A stretch of DNA of 64,000 nt from contig NZ_NPKT01000014.1 of assembly GCF_008329565.1 (NCBI RefSeq), forward strand, positions 62,001-126,000. The letters are read 5' to 3'. The notes beneath the pieces are model-generated. The model was not told the DNA's origin. It saw only the letters and a program-made list of their open reading frames with translations, and made no database searches. This stretch comes from Mycolicibacterium sp. P1-5. Lineage in GTDB: Bacteria > Actinomycetota > Actinomycetes > Mycobacteriales > Mycobacteriaceae. Positions 1 through 11,853 of the stretch are shown here, in pieces (the stretch's first letter is position 1; each line of letters starts with the position of its first letter). A program made the position numbers and the translations under genes.

Positions 1-1179
1 GACGTGGTCGCCGGCTTGGGCGCCTCGCGGATCGAGTCACAGGAATTCCTGGCCGCGGCCACGACGGCCGAGCCGGTCGCCGAATTCCCGGACCCCGACG
101 ACGTGGCGGTGGTGCTGTTCACTTCTGGCACCACCTCGCGGCCCAAAGCTGTTGAGCTGTCCCACAACAACCTCACCAGCTATGTGACCGGCACCGTCGA
201 GTTCGCCTCGGCCGAGCCGGGCGACGCCGCGCTGATCTGTGTGCCGCCGTACCACATCGCCGGTGTCAGCGCGGCACTGTCGAATCTGTACGCCGGTCGA
301 AAGATGGTGTACCTGCCCAAGTTTGACCCACGTGAATGGATCCGGTTGGCGTCGGCCGAAGCGGTCACCAGCGCGACCGTGGTGCCGACCATGCTCGATC
401 GCATCATCACCGAGTTGGAGACGACCCCCACGTCGCTGCCGTCGCTGCGGTCCCTAGCCTACGGCGGCTCGAAAGTCGCTCTGCCCCTTGTGCGTAGAGC
501 ACTCGAGCTGCTGCCCGAGGTGGGCTTCGTCAACGCCTACGGTCTGACCGAAACCAGTTCGACCATCGCCGTTCTCGGACCCGAAGACCACCGCGAGGCG
601 CACCGGGCCGCCGACGAGTCCGCCCGCAAGCGGCTCAGCTCGGTCGGGCAGCCGGTGCCGGGGATCGAGGTGCAGATCCGCAACGAGGAGGGAACGGTTC
701 TGGGCCCCGAGGAGGTCGGCGAACTCTACGTCCGCGGTGATCAGGTGTCGGGCCGCTATGCCGAGATCGGCTCGGTCCTTGACGAAGAAGGCTGGTTTCC
801 CACCAAGGACGTCGCTTACCTGGACGCCGACGGATACCTGTTCATCGGGGGACGCTCCGACGACACCATCATTCGCGGTGGGGAGAACATCGCCCCCGCC
901 GAGGTGGAAGACGTGCTCGTCGAACACCCGCACGTGCGAGATGTCGCGGTCGTCGGCGTCGAGGACGACGAGTGGGGCCAGATCATGGTCGCCGTCGTCG
1001 TACCCGTCGCCGACATCACCCCGGATCCGGAAGACCTCCGCAGCCATGTGCGCACCCAACTGCGTGGTTCACGCACCCCGGACCGGGTGGTGTTCCGCCA
1101 CGAACTCCCCACCACGCCCACCGGCAAGGTGCTGCGCCGCCAATTGTCGGACGAGCTCAAGTCGCCGACCGCAACATAA
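1..1179 (+). CDS. Acyl-CoA synthetase (AMP-binding), 5' truncated by window edge
   Basis: This is the C-terminal part (about 390 residues) of an adenylate-forming acyl-CoA ligase, which activates a carboxylic acid as acyl-AMP and transfers it to CoA. Visible motifs, in order, are the phosphate-binding loop FTSGTTSRPKAV, YGLTETSS, the hinge region around GELYVRGD, GGRSDDTIIRGGENI, and the C-terminal catalytic lysine in TPTGKVLRR. Full-length relatives have roughly 500 residues, and the frame is open to base 1, so the N-terminus lies outside the window. The GTG at base 4 is probably internal. A good Shine-Dalgarno and the next small gene follow within 17 bp, suggesting an operon running to about 3557. 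The substrate cannot be told from sequence. Confidence 0.9.
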   Translation, partial: DVVAGLGASRIESQEFLAAATTAEPVAEFPDPDDVAVVLFTSGTTSRPKAVELSHNNLTSYVTGTVEFASAEPGDAALICVPPYHIAGVSAALSNLYAGRKMVYLPKFDPREWIRLASAEAVTSATVVPTMLDRIITELETTPTSLPSLRSLAYGGSKVALPLVRRALELLPEVGFVNAYGLTETSSTIAVLGPEDHREAHRAADESARKRLSSVGQPVPGIEVQIRNEEGTVLGPEEVGELYVRGDQVSGRYAEIGSVLDEEGWFPTKDVAYLDADGYLFIGGRSDDTIIRGGENIAPAEVEDVLVEHPHVRDVAVVGVEDDEWGQIMVAVVVPVADITPDPEDLRSHVRTQLRGSRTPDRVVFRHELPTTPTGKVLRRQLSDELKSPTAT

Positions 1180-1195
1180 TTCCAGGAGGACAACC

Positions 1196-1498
1196 ATGAT
1201 CAAGACCGGTACCCGACTGCAGAGCCAAGTCTGCGACACCCAGGTGATCGTCGTCCGCTCGTCGGACAGCCTGGACGACCTGCGCGCCGGCGGCGTCCCG
1301 ATGATTCCACTGGACGGCGAGAAAACCGAAGGCGCTCAACTGGATCCGAACTTCTCCGGCGGCACCGTTATGGGCAAGCGCTACGTCGACGAGGGTGGCG
1401 CCGAACTTCTGGTCACCAAGGCCGGGGCGGGCAGCTTGAGCGTGGGCACCACCCTGCTGGAGCAGAAGACCGCCAAACCGCTGCCGGCCAGCGACTAG
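1196..1498 (+). CDS. Conserved small protein of unknown function next to acyl-CoA ligase
   Basis: This 100-residue protein starts at an ATG preceded by AGGAGG about 7 bp upstream. It begins MIKTGTRLQSQVCDTQVIVV and carries a short GGVPM segment near residue 35 and a C-terminal block GAGSLSVGTTLL. Small proteins with this layout commonly sit beside AMP-binding ligases in actinobacteria (from memory, not searched). Only one cysteine is present, so a zinc-ribbon role is not supported in this copy. The start codon is well fixed by the ribosome-binding site. The function is unknown; its position between the ligase and the next gene suggests a shared pathway. Confidence 0.75.
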   Translation: MIKTGTRLQSQVCDTQVIVVRSSDSLDDLRAGGVPMIPLDGEKTEGAQLDPNFSGGTVMGKRYVDEGGAELLVTKAGAGSLSVGTTLLEQKTAKPLPASD

Positions 1499-1509
1499 GC
1501 GGATCGGGC

Positions 1510-2148
1510 GTGGACGGCGCGGCGGAGGTGCAGACCCACACGCTCGTGCTGGCCATGGACTACCGGGTTCCTGACACCAGCAGGGTATGGCCGGTTCTAC
1601 AGCGCAGTAAGCCCGCGCTTGCCGATCTCGGCGCTCAGTACGTCCTCGTCTACACCTCGACCCGCGAGCATGGTCGGGTCATGGTGACCATGTCGCTCCG
1701 CAGCAAGGAACCCATTTTGGAGGTCCTGCGTTCGCGGGTGTTCCTCAACTGGTTCGACGCCGTCGGTCTCGACGACATCCCCGCCATCTTCGCCGGGGAG
1801 ACGGTGGACAAGGTCACCCTCGTCGAGACCCCCGATGGGAGCCCGCCGGGAGTGATCGTCGGGGCGATCGCCGCGATCGAGGACGTGCGCGCGATGATCG
1901 GTCGAGTTCACCAAGGGCTGGCGCGATTTGAGGCTGCCGGAGTGCGTGCGGTCCGCATCTTCCAAGCCTTCGACGATGAGCACGAAGTGCTGATCCTTCA
2001 GGAACTCGACGACGAATCCGACGCCTTCTCCTGGGTGAATCACCCCGATGTGGCGGCGGAATGGATGGGGCACACCGGAGTCGGGGCTTACCCACCGGTC
2101 TTCGTCGGCCGATTGCAGCACATCATGCGGCTGGACGAGAACGTTTAG
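1510..2148 (+). CDS. Unknown protein with two similar halves, in ligase operon
   Basis: This 212-residue protein starts at a GTG 11 bp after the previous stop. The two halves look like a diverged tandem duplication. Each has a hydrophobic strand ending in a charged stretch (GRVMVTMSLRSKEP and HEVLILQELDDESD), then an F-x-W segment and a Gly/Pro/Phe-Gly ending (IPAIFAGE and YPPVFVGR). This pattern fits a pair of dimeric alpha-beta-barrel-like domains, but that is an inference. Mycobacterial relatives are sometimes labelled fatty-acid-CoA ligase, although no AMP-binding motif is present here. I do not recognise a catalytic residue. Confidence 0.7.
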   Translation: MDGAAEVQTHTLVLAMDYRVPDTSRVWPVLQRSKPALADLGAQYVLVYTSTREHGRVMVTMSLRSKEPILEVLRSRVFLNWFDAVGLDDIPAIFAGETVDKVTLVETPDGSPPGVIVGAIAAIEDVRAMIGRVHQGLARFEAAGVRAVRIFQAFDDEHEVLILQELDDESDAFSWVNHPDVAAEWMGHTGVGAYPPVFVGRLQHIMRLDENV

Positions 2149-2157
2149 GACCCGTCG

Positions 2158-2361
2158 ATGTTCGTCTGCCTCTGCAACGGTGTCACCAGCCAAGTGGTGG
2201 CAGAGGCCGTCGACGCGGGTGCGCGGACCTGCAACCAGGTTGCGCAGGCATGTGGCGCGGGGGCTGAATGCGGCCGGTGCCGGCGCACGGTCCGTGCCAT
2301 CATCGATGCCGCCGATGGCGCTGAAGCGGAGCGCCACAAGGGATTTCTGCATAAGGAGTGA
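2158..2361 (+). CDS. BFD-type [2Fe-2S] ferredoxin-like protein
   Basis: This 67-residue protein has the bacterioferritin-associated ferredoxin fold signature. It begins MFVCLCNGVT, giving the first two cysteines as Cys-x-Cys, and ends with AGAECGRC, giving the second pair as Cys-x-x-Cys. These four cysteines normally bind one [2Fe-2S] cluster in BFD domains. The family either reduces bacterioferritin to release iron or acts as a redox module in larger enzymes. No bacterioferritin gene is visible here. It sits inside a ligase/SDR operon, so an electron-transfer role for that pathway is possible. The neighbouring gene follows after 3 bp. Confidence 0.85.
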   Translation: MFVCLCNGVTSQVVAEAVDAGARTCNQVAQACGAGAECGRCRRTVRAIIDAADGAEAERHKGFLHKE

Positions 2362-2364
2362 GAT

Positions 2365-2823
2365 ATGGACCTGCAGCGTGTCAGCGACGAACTCGAGATC
2401 GCCTCGGTGCTGCACCGCTACGCCCGGGCGGTCGACAGCCATAACTGGGATCTGCTGCGGTCACTGTTCACCGACGAGGCCCAGCTCGACTACAGCTGTG
2501 TCGGCGGTCCGGCCGCCGGCCGCGACGAGGTCTGCTCCTGGCTGGAGCGATCGCTACAGCTGATGCCGATGACCCAGCACTTCGTCACCAACATCGAAGC
2601 CGACATCGACGGTGACACCGCGACGGTGCGAGCGATGTTCTACAACCCGATGCTGCTGCCGGGCGCGAGTGAGACAAGCGCATGCGGGGGCTACTACCAC
2701 CACGTTATGGTGCGCACCGCGAGCGGATGGCGCAGCAGGCAGCTACGCGAGGAGAACCTCTGGTTCGACAATCCGCCGAGTCCGCGCAGGCGGGCGGAGT
2801 TGACCGAGGAGGCCGAGAGATGA
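2365..2823 (+). CDS. NTF2/SnoaL-like family protein
   Basis: This 152-residue protein begins [20 protein letters not shown], followed by an acidic [10 protein letters not shown] segment and a QHFVTNI motif. These are typical of the SnoaL/NTF2-like alpha+beta cone fold found in small isomerases, dehydratases and steroid-related enzymes. The conserved tyrosine and aspartates of the cone are present, but the reaction cannot be assigned. The start is fixed by a strong AAGGAG about 7 bp upstream. The last four bases overlap the start of the next gene (ATGA), which indicates translational coupling with the SDR. Confidence 0.8.
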   Translation: MDLQRVSDELEIASVLHRYARAVDSHNWDLLRSLFTDEAQLDYSCVGGPAAGRDEVCSWLERSLQLMPMTQHFVTNIEADIDGDTATVRAMFYNPMLLPGASETSACGGYYHHVMVRTASGWRSRQLREENLWFDNPPSPRRRAELTEEAER

Positions 2824-3557
2824 GTGGTGTCGTCGTCACCGGAGCCGCGTCAGGGATCGGCCGCGCTTCTGCCGAGGCACTGATCACCGACGGGCGCCGC
2901 GTTGCACTGTGGGACATCGCGCCGGCGGTGGCGGAGGTGGCCGAGGGACTCGGCATGCCGCACACCGTGATCGACGTCTGCGACGGTGCCGCGCTGAGTG
3001 CAGCCGTCGACGCTGCCGCAGCCGCCCTGGACGGGATCGACGGACTGGTACACGCGGCCGGCCGGGTCATCGCCGAACCGGTCGGGGCCTTCACCGAAGA
3101 GTCGTGGGATGCGGTGCTCGACGTCAACCTGCGCGCCCAGGCGATCCTGTCCCAGCTTCTGTTACCCCACCTGCAGGCCGCCGCTCGTGCCGGAACCGGC
3201 CCTGCCATCGTCGGGATCTCCAGTATCGAGGGTTTGACCGCCAACCCGTTCATTCCTGCCTATTGCGCCTCGAAGGCCGGCCTGCTCGGGCTGACCCGGT
3301 CAATGGCCGCGCAACTGGGCCCGGAGGGAATCCGGGTCAACGCGGTGTGTCCGGGATTCATCCGTACCCCGATGTTGCAGATCGCGCTCGACGTCGAGGA
3401 GGTCCGCCAGGGTTTTGAGGCGGCTGCGCCGATCGGCCGGCTGGGAAATCCCGAGGAGGTCGCCGCGGCAGTGGCGTTCCTGATGTCGCCGAAGGCGTCG
3501 TTCATCACCGGATCGCACCTGGTCGTCGACGGCGGAGTGACCAGCAGGCATCCCTGA
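2820..3557 (+). CDS. SDR family NAD(P)-dependent oxidoreductase
   Basis: This 245-residue short-chain dehydrogenase has the N-terminal cofactor loop TGAASGIG, the HAAG motif near residue 80 and the catalytic pair YCASK with an upstream serine in GISSIEG. The C-terminal [13 protein letters not shown] segment is also typical. The family interconverts alcohols and ketones using NAD(P)H, usually as tetramers in the cytosol. The start at the ATGA overlap with the preceding NTF2-like gene is preferred over earlier in-frame codons because it gives the standard N-terminus directly before the first beta strand. It closes the first operon. The substrate is unknown. Confidence 0.92.
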   Translation: MSGVVVTGAASGIGRASAEALITDGRRVALWDIAPAVAEVAEGLGMPHTVIDVCDGAALSAAVDAAAAALDGIDGLVHAAGRVIAEPVGAFTEESWDAVLDVNLRAQAILSQLLLPHLQAAARAGTGPAIVGISSIEGLTANPFIPAYCASKAGLLGLTRSMAAQLGPEGIRVNAVCPGFIRTPMLQIALDVEEVRQGFEAAAPIGRLGNPEEVAAAVAFLMSPKASFITGSHLVVDGGVTSRHP

Positions 3558-3588
3558 CCCGGCGGATCCGCTGCACAAGTCCTCTCAG

Positions 3589-3608
3589 CAAGGGACTTAC
3601 GTCTCTGT
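3589..3608 (+). promoter_or_regulatory. DosR-box-like palindrome upstream of the Acg-like gene
   Basis: The core GGGACTTACGTCTC (from 3592) matches 12 of 14 positions of the published DosR core (GGGACT-WW-AGTCCC), counted by eye. It lies about 35 bp in front of the Acg-like nitroreductase start. Acg-family genes are classical DosR targets in M. tuberculosis, so placement and match agree. This is the best DosR match in the window. Confidence 0.75.
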
Positions 3609-3640
3609 CTGATGCCGCCAGGCAAGGCGACAGTTGATGT

Positions 3641-4660
3641 ATGAGCGTGCAGTTCCCCGAGCCCGAGACGATCCGGGCAGCATTGAGCCTGGCCATGCGG
3701 GCACCGTCCGTGCACAATTCACAGCCGTGGCGCTGGCGGGTGGGACCGAGCAGCCTGCATCTCTACGCCGACTACAGCCGCCACCTGCCCCACACCGACC
3801 CCGACCGGCGCGACATGCTGGTCAGCTGCGGTGCGGCGCTGCACCATTGCACGGTCGCGCTGGCCGCGCTGGGTTGGCAGGCCAAAATTCAGCGGTTCCC
3901 TGATCCGGCGGACCCGGCTCTGCTGGCCTCGTTTGATGTGCAGCCCTTGTCCGCCAGCGAGCTCGACATCACGCTGGCTGCCGCGATCACCCGGCGCCGC
4001 ACCGACCGGCGCAACTACAGCTCGTGGCCGGTGCCCAGCGGTGACATCGCGCTGATGGGGGCGCGGGCGGCGCGAGCCGGGGTGATGCTGCGCAGGGTGG
4101 ACCTGCTGCCGCACCTGACGGACATCGTCGCCGAGTCGGTGTGCAAGCACGCCGGTGATGTCGAGTACCTCAGTGAGCTCAGCGCGTGGAGCGGCAGGTA
4201 CGGGTCGCTCGCCGGCGTGCCTGCGCACAACTCGCCGGCACCGGATCAGCACGCGACACTGCCGGCGCGGGTGTTCGCCGGCCCCGTGCTGGCCCAGCCG
4301 TCAAAGACGCCTGCCAGCGAGGACAACGCCATGTTGCTCGCGCTGGGCACCGAATCCGACGACGACGTGGCCCGGCTGCGTGCAGGGGAGGCGACCAGTC
4401 TTGTGCTGTTGTCGGCGACCGCGATGGGATTGGCGACGTGCCCGGTCACCGAACCGCTTGAGATCAGTGAGACGCGGAAAGCAGTGCAAGAGGACGTATT
4501 CGGGACAGCCGGCTATCCGCAGATGATGATGCGGGTCGGCTGGGCGGCGGTCAACGCCGACCCCTTGCCTGCCACTCCCCGGCGACCGTTGCCCGAGGTG
4601 GTCGATTGGCCGGCCGGTGACGACGGGCTCAGGAGAACCGCAGCGACGACCCCGGCGTGA
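3641..4660 (+). CDS. acg: Acg-family nitroreductase-like protein (DosR-regulon type)
   Basis: This 339-residue protein begins with the Acg-family signature RAPSVHNSQPWRW and carries a later block TRRRTDRRNY, both typical of the mycobacterial Acg (Rv2032-like) FMN-binding, nitroreductase-related group. Known family members bind FMN, but the active-site lid is altered and they appear to lack classical nitroreductase activity; they may sequester flavin during dormancy. A strong DosR-like box lies just upstream. The 3' end overlaps the convergent trehalose-phosphatase fusion gene by 32 bp. The gene symbol indicates family membership, not a proven orthologue. Confidence 0.85.
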   Translation: MSVQFPEPETIRAALSLAMRAPSVHNSQPWRWRVGPSSLHLYADYSRHLPHTDPDRRDMLVSCGAALHHCTVALAALGWQAKIQRFPDPADPALLASFDVQPLSASELDITLAAAITRRRTDRRNYSSWPVPSGDIALMGARAARAGVMLRRVDLLPHLTDIVAESVCKHAGDVEYLSELSAWSGRYGSLAGVPAHNSPAPDQHATLPARVFAGPVLAQPSKTPASEDNAMLLALGTESDDDVARLRAGEATSLVLLSATAMGLATCPVTEPLEISETRKAVQEDVFGTAGYPQMMMRVGWAAVNADPLPATPRRPLPEVVDWPAGDDGLRRTAATTPA

Positions 4661-7600
4661 GTCGCTGCACCTTCCCCCGGCATTCGATGTCGATCGCAGG
4701 GTGATCAGCGGGGTCGACGCTGACCTCGGCGGTACGCCCCTGGATCGTCAGGTGCAGGCGATAGCCCCGGTAGTAGATCGGCAGCCGAAGAGCCCCCAAG
4801 CTCTCTGGCCACATCGGAGCCAAAATCAGTCTGTCGGCGCGGGTTTCGAGTCCGGTGAAGCAGCGTTGCAACAGATCGATGCTGCCCGCCATCGCCGCGA
4901 TGTGAATACCCTCGGCCGTGGTCCCGCCCTGGATGTCAGCCACGTCGGACATCAGCACCTGCTGGAAGTAGCGCATGGCCCGTTCTCGATCGCCGCGGGC
5001 CAACACCCACGCGTGCACCACTCCGCTGAGGGTGGATCCGTGCGAGGTCCGGTGCAGGTAGTAGTCGACGGTCTTGGGAATCTGGGCCGGCGTGAGCCGA
5101 TATCCCATCCTGGCGAACAACTCCCGTAGCTCGTCGGCCGACAGCAGATAGAACAGCATCAGCACATCGGCTTGCTTGGAGGCCCGGTAGCGGTTGACGC
5201 TGTCGTTCTCGGCCTCCAGGATCCGGTCCAGCCGCTGGATGTTGCCGTAGCGCTGCCGGTAACCGTTCCAATCGAGTTCCGACAGTTCACCGTAACCCTC
5301 GAACTGGCTGATCACGTCCTTCCCGGGCCCATGCCCGGAGGTCGAGACGGAGTGGAACGGAACGTACATGCGGCGGCTGACGTCGTCCCAGACGTCCAGT
5401 TCGCGCGCGTGAATCCCCAATCGCTCGATCAGATCCAACCGGTCGCGCAGGGGCAAGGCGTCGATCGCGTCGAGCGCGCGGACAATCACCCACACGGCCA
5501 TCACGTTGGTGTAAGCGTTGTTGTCTACGCCGTCATAGGGCGCGTCGGGGTAGCCGGAATGAAATTCGTCAGGGCCGATCACGCCCCGGATCACATACCG
5601 GCCCCGCTTTTCGTCGAATTCGGCTCGGCTGACCCAGAACCGGGCGATCTCGGCCAGCATCTCGGCACCGTTCTCGATCAGATACTCCAAGTCCCCGGTG
5701 ACTTGGTAGTACTGCCAGACGTTGTAGGCGACGGCACTTCCGATGTGGTGGGCGTGTGCACTGGCGTCCGGATTCCATCGGCCGGAGTTGGGATTGAGGT
5801 GCAGCTTCTGGCTTTCTTCGCGGCCATCGCTGCCCGACTGCCATGGGAACATCGCACCCGCGAATCCGGCCTCCCGGGCGGCGCGGCGGGCTTCCGGCAG
5901 ACGCCGGTAGCGGTACCGCAGCAGTGATCGGGTGGTCTCCGGCGCCCGGAGATTCAGCACGGGGAAGACGAACAATTCGTCCCAGAATATGTGGCCGCGG
6001 TAGGCCTCGCCGTGCAGTCCTCGCGCCGGTAACCCCGCGTCGAGGTCTACCGCGCGGTTGGGCACGGTCTGCAGCAGTTGCAAAAGATGAAGGCGCACGA
6101 CGCGCAACGCGTCGGGGTTGTCGTCGAACGCAATGTCGAACTTCTCCCATAACTGGGCCCATTCGCGGACATGCCCCTCGCGCAGATCGTCATAACGACC
6201 CAGCTGGCTCAGCAGACGCACGGCGGCGTCGCCGGGGTCGGAGATGGCGTGGTCGCGTCCGGTGAAGATCGTTGCCATCTTCTCCACGGTGACCGTCTCG
6301 CCGGCGCTGACTTCCACCTTGTAGCGGTGCCCGGCGCGGCGGTGCTGGTCGACGAAGATACCGTCGGCCGCGGTTGGCTGGTCTCCGCGCCAGACAGCGG
6401 TGCGGGCCGCTACCGCGATCGGGATCCGGGACTGCACGGTCTCACACATCAGCAGGGCGGCGTTGGGCGCCAGTTGTTGGGTTGTGATCGCCACCAGGTG
6501 GTCGCTGGCCAGGTCTCGGTAGCGCTCGACGCCGTCGTTACGAACGTCCCCGTCGATGTCCGAATCGAATTCAATTGTGCCCGACCAGTTCTCGGCACGA
6601 ATTGTCGTTTCCAGAGCGCAGGCGTGTGGAAGGTGCATCGCGGCGATGCGGCGCTGTACCACTCTGCTGATGCGTCCCGCCGGATCACGAAACTGAAATT
6701 CGCGAGTGAGTTCTGCCTGGCGCAGATTCAACGTCTGTCGATAGGAGATGATGTCGGCGGTATCGACGTCAAACCAGTCATTGCCGTCGGTCCGGAACTT
6801 CAGCGACAACCAGTTCGGCAGGTTGACCAGGCTCTCGTTGTCAACGGCCATGCCGCCGATCTGGTTGGTGAGCCGGTTGTACAGGCCGGCCGCATAAGTC
6901 CCCGGATAGTGAAAAGGCCCGGCACCGGCCTCCGGCGCACAGCCGCGTGTGGCGCGGTAGCCGTTGCCGACCGTGCACAACGCCTCCCGGAGCCTCTCCT
7001 GTTCGGGAATGTAGGCGCCGAACGTGAAAGACCATGGCTCGGAGAGTGTCTGAGGATCAGGACCGCATTCGTCGACAAGTCGGTCGATGAACACACGAAC
7101 GCCGGTAGGGTCGGGCAGTGAGAATCGCGCCGCCGTCGAGCGGTCGCCGTCCTCGTCATGGCACACCACTATTCCGATACCGGCGTGCGACACCGCGTCG
7201 AAGGCGTCTTCATCGGTCAGATCGTCACCGATGAAGATGGGCAGTAACGGTTCTGGGCTGTCGATGTGATCGGTGATCCACTCCAGCATCTTGCCTTTGT
7301 CCCAGTCCACGTCGGGTCGCAATTCGACCACTTTGCGTCCGGCTGTCACCTTGAGCCCATGGCGTCCGGCTGCCCGGTGGACCACAGCGGTCACTGCAGC
7401 AGAAGCCTCCGGGGCGGCGTTGCGAAAGTGTACTGCTACCGCAAAACGCTTGCGCTCCACGGACACTCCGCGAACCGCTGCCAGTTCCGCGGCCACCTCC
7501 TCGGCCGCCCGGTGCAAGGCCGGCACCGCCGCTGAGGCGATGTCGTTCTCGCGAAGCGAACCATCCGGCGTGATCATCTCGAACCCATGGCTGCCGGCGT

Positions 7601-8360
7601 ACCACAGGCCGGGGATATCGATGCGAGAGCGGATATCAGCGAGGTCGCGACCGGACAACACCGCGACCGGGTATCGCTCGGCCAGCGACTGCAGGGCTTC
7701 AGCGGCACCGGGCACCATGGTTGCCGTCGTGGGGTCGTCGACGATGTCAGACAACGTTCCGTCGAAGTCGAAGAACAAAGCCGGGCGGCGCGCCGACAGC
7801 ACCCCGGCCACTTGTCTGAATGAGGCGATCGCGTCGGGCAACGAAGACATGCGCCGATCGACGGCGCGGACCGTGACGTCGGCGAGATCACCGACTACCG
7901 CTTCGGCCCCGGACCGCAGGAGTTGGTCCTCGGCACGTCCGGCCCCGCCCAAGCCGACGACCAATCCGAACCCGGCCGCGCGGCCGGCTGCCAGACACTG
8001 CTCATTGTCGGCGACGACAACACAACGCCCTGGCCGCGCACCGAGGCGACGAGCGGCCGACAAAAGAACTGTGGAGGCCACATCTCCCGGCGGGTCCGGC
8101 TCATCGGTCGACGTACTGTCGACGCGCACGGTGAACAGCTCACCGATATCAGCCGATGCCAGCTCCCGATCGCCGTCGCGGCCCGTCGAGTACACCGCGG
8201 TGCGCACACCGAGCGCGTCCAACCGGCGAACCAGCGCCACTGTCGACTCGACCGACCCGATCACCCCAGTGAATCCCAGCAGCACGGCGTCGTGATAGCG
8301 CGGATCTATGGTGACTGACAGACCGGCACCGGTGCTTCCGAACAAGAGTTCGCTCGCCAT
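4629..8360 (-). CDS. otsB1: Trehalose-6-phosphate phosphatase fused to GH65 glycoside hydrolase/phosphorylase
   Basis: This 1243-residue cytosolic fusion resembles M. tuberculosis OtsB1 (Rv2006). Residues 1-165 are a HAD-like domain in which the usual DxD nucleophile is missing (LLGFTGV stands in its place), so it is probably inactive. Residues 190-440 form a trehalose-phosphatase with an intact DFDGT (Asp198, Asp200) and the GDDLTDEDAF motif. Residues 450-1243 are a GH65 domain with the GPDEFH acid (Glu932) and the VDNNAYTN motif. The GH65 part may phosphorolyse or hydrolyse trehalose-type disaccharides, but its specificity is unknown. It is divergent from a universal stress protein gene, and a DosR-like box lies between them. 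Confidence 0.9.
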   Translation of the reverse strand: MASELLFGSTGAGLSVTIDPRYHDAVLLGFTGVIGSVESTVALVRRLDALGVRTAVYSTGRDGDRELASADIGELFTVRVDSTSTDEPDPPGDVASTVLLSAARRLGARPGRCVVVADNEQCLAAGRAAGFGLVVGLGGAGRAEDQLLRSGAEAVVGDLADVTVRAVDRRMSSLPDAIASFRQVAGVLSARRPALFFDFDGTLSDIVDDPTTATMVPGAAEALQSLAERYPVAVLSGRDLADIRSRIDIPGLWYAGSHGFEMITPDGSLRENDIASAAVPALHRAAEEVAAELAAVRGVSVERKRFAVAVHFRNAAPEASAAVTAVVHRAAGRHGLKVTAGRKVVELRPDVDWDKGKMLEWITDHIDSPEPLLPIFIGDDLTDEDAFDAVSHAGIGIVVCHDEDGDRSTAARFSLPDPTGVRVFIDRLVDECGPDPQTLSEPWSFTFGAYIPEQERLREALCTVGNGYRATRGCAPEAGAGPFHYPGTYAAGLYNRLTNQIGGMAVDNESLVNLPNWLSLKFRTDGNDWFDVDTADIISYRQTLNLRQAELTREFQFRDPAGRISRVVQRRIAAMHLPHACALETTIRAENWSGTIEFDSDIDGDVRNDGVERYRDLASDHLVAITTQQLAPNAALLMCETVQSRIPIAVAARTAVWRGDQPTAADGIFVDQHRRAGHRYKVEVSAGETVTVEKMATIFTGRDHAISDPGDAAVRLLSQLGRYDDLREGHVREWAQLWEKFDIAFDDNPDALRVVRLHLLQLLQTVPNRAVDLDAGLPARGLHGEAYRGHIFWDELFVFPVLNLRAPETTRSLLRYRYRRLPEARRAAREAGFAGAMFPWQSGSDGREESQKLHLNPNSGRWNPDASAHAHHIGSAVAYNVWQYYQVTGDLEYLIENGAEMLAEIARFWVSRAEFDEKRGRYVIRGVIGPDEFHSGYPDAPYDGVDNNAYTNVMAVWVIVRALDAIDALPLRDRLDLIERLGIHARELDVWDDVSRRMYVPFHSVSTSGHGPGKDVISQFEGYGELSELDWNGYRQRYGNIQRLDRILEAENDSVNRYRASKQADVLMLFYLLSADELRELFARMGYRLTPAQIPKTVDYYLHRTSHGSTLSGVVHAWVLARGDRERAMRYFQQVLMSDVADIQGGTTAEGIHIAAMAGSIDLLQRCFTGLETRADRLILAPMWPESLGALRLPIYYRGYRLHLTIQGRTAEVSVDPADHPAIDIECRGKVQRLTPGSSLRFS

Positions 8361-8414
8361 GCACCGAGATTGTCACAAAGATCCGCTGACTATCAGGGTC
8401 TTGTGGCCATGCCG

Positions 8415-8434
8415 GCGGGGACCAACGCCTCATG
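8415..8434 (+). promoter_or_regulatory. DosR-box-like site between otsB1-like and usp genes
   Basis: The core GGGACCAACGCCTC (from 8418) matches 10 of 14 DosR core positions by eye. It sits in the 156-bp divergent promoter region, 58 bp upstream of the otsB1-like start and 83 bp upstream of the usp start, so it could serve either gene. A weaker GGGTCTTGTGGCCA lies nearby at about 8396-8409. Confidence 0.55.
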
Positions 8435-8516
8435 ATCGGTTGCCGCGGAAGGCCTAGCGTGGTGGGTAGCGGCGTCGACACGGACGTGCTGATCGCCGGT
8501 TAGGGAAGGAGAAGCA

Positions 8517-9404
8517 ATGCGAACTCCCGCAACCAAATACGACATTCTGGTTGGCGTCGATGGGTCACCGGAGTCCCGCGTGGCGGTCGATTGGGCCGCG
8601 CGTGATGCGGCGCTGCGTGGGATGTCTGTCAGATTGGTACACGTCGTGAGTGCACCGGTGGTGATGACGTTTCCCGAAGCGCCGATTCCCGCGGGTTACC
8701 TGAAGTGGCAGGAGGATTCGGGTCGGACCATTCTGGCCGGCGCGCGCGACACGGTGGCCGAGGCCACCCGAGACCATCCGGTCGAAGTCAGCAGCGAGAT
8801 GGTCAACGGCCCCGCGGTGCCGAGCTTGGTCGACCTGTCCAAGGACGCTCGATTGCTCGTGGTCGGCTGCCGCGGACGCGGTGCGCTGGCACGCAGTTTG
8901 CTGGGTTCGGTGAGCACCGGGCTGGTCCATCATGCGCACTGTCCGGTGGCCGTCATTCACGACGAGGACCTGCTGATGGCACACCCGTCAAAGGCGCCGG
9001 TGGTTGTCGGCGTGGATGGTTCGCCGGCGTCGGAGCGGGCGCTGGAGATCGCCTTCGACGAGGCATCGTTGCGCGGCGTCGATCTGGTCGCGGTCCACGC
9101 CTGGAGTGACACCGGTGTGTTCGAATTCCCCGGCTTGGACTGGTCGACCATGCGGTCCCTGGCCCAGGCGACGCTCGCCGAGCGGGTGGCCGGCTGGCAG
9201 GAACGCTATCCCGATGTGCTGATACGTCGGGTGGTTGTCGCCGATCAGCCGGCGCGGCAGCTCATCGAACAGTCGGAATCGGCCCAACTGGTGGTGGTCG
9301 GCAGCCATGGCCGAGGCGGCTTCGCCGGGATGCTGCTGGGCTCGGTCAGTACCGCGGTGGTGCAGGGCGTCCGGTCACCGGTGATCGTTGCGCGGAGTGG
9401 CTGA
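8517..9404 (+). CDS. Universal stress protein, two UspA domains (Rv2005c/Rv1996 type)
   Basis: This 295-residue tandem UspA protein has both halves carrying the ATP-binding G-x2-G-x9-G-S pattern: [17 protein letters not shown] near residue 120 and [17 protein letters not shown] near residue 265. Each half starts with the usual VGVDGS strand-loop. Two-domain Usp proteins of this size are prominent DosR-regulon members in mycobacteria and bind ATP. A start at ATG 8517 is supported by GGGAAGGAGAAG just upstream. It is divergent from otsB1 and convergent with dosS, from which it is separated by only 7 bp. It is probably induced in hypoxia through the shared upstream box. Confidence 0.93.
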   Translation: MRTPATKYDILVGVDGSPESRVAVDWAARDAALRGMSVRLVHVVSAPVVMTFPEAPIPAGYLKWQEDSGRTILAGARDTVAEATRDHPVEVSSEMVNGPAVPSLVDLSKDARLLVVGCRGRGALARSLLGSVSTGLVHHAHCPVAVIHDEDLLMAHPSKAPVVVGVDGSPASERALEIAFDEASLRGVDLVAVHAWSDTGVFEFPGLDWSTMRSLAQATLAERVAGWQERYPDVLIRRVVVADQPARQLIEQSESAQLVVVGSHGRGGFAGMLLGSVSTAVVQGVRSPVIVARSG

Positions 9405-9411
9405 GCACGGC

Positions 9412-11819
<2,408 letters not shown>

Positions 11820-11853
11820 CGTCCAACGATATCGGTACCGGCGCCGCTGAGTC

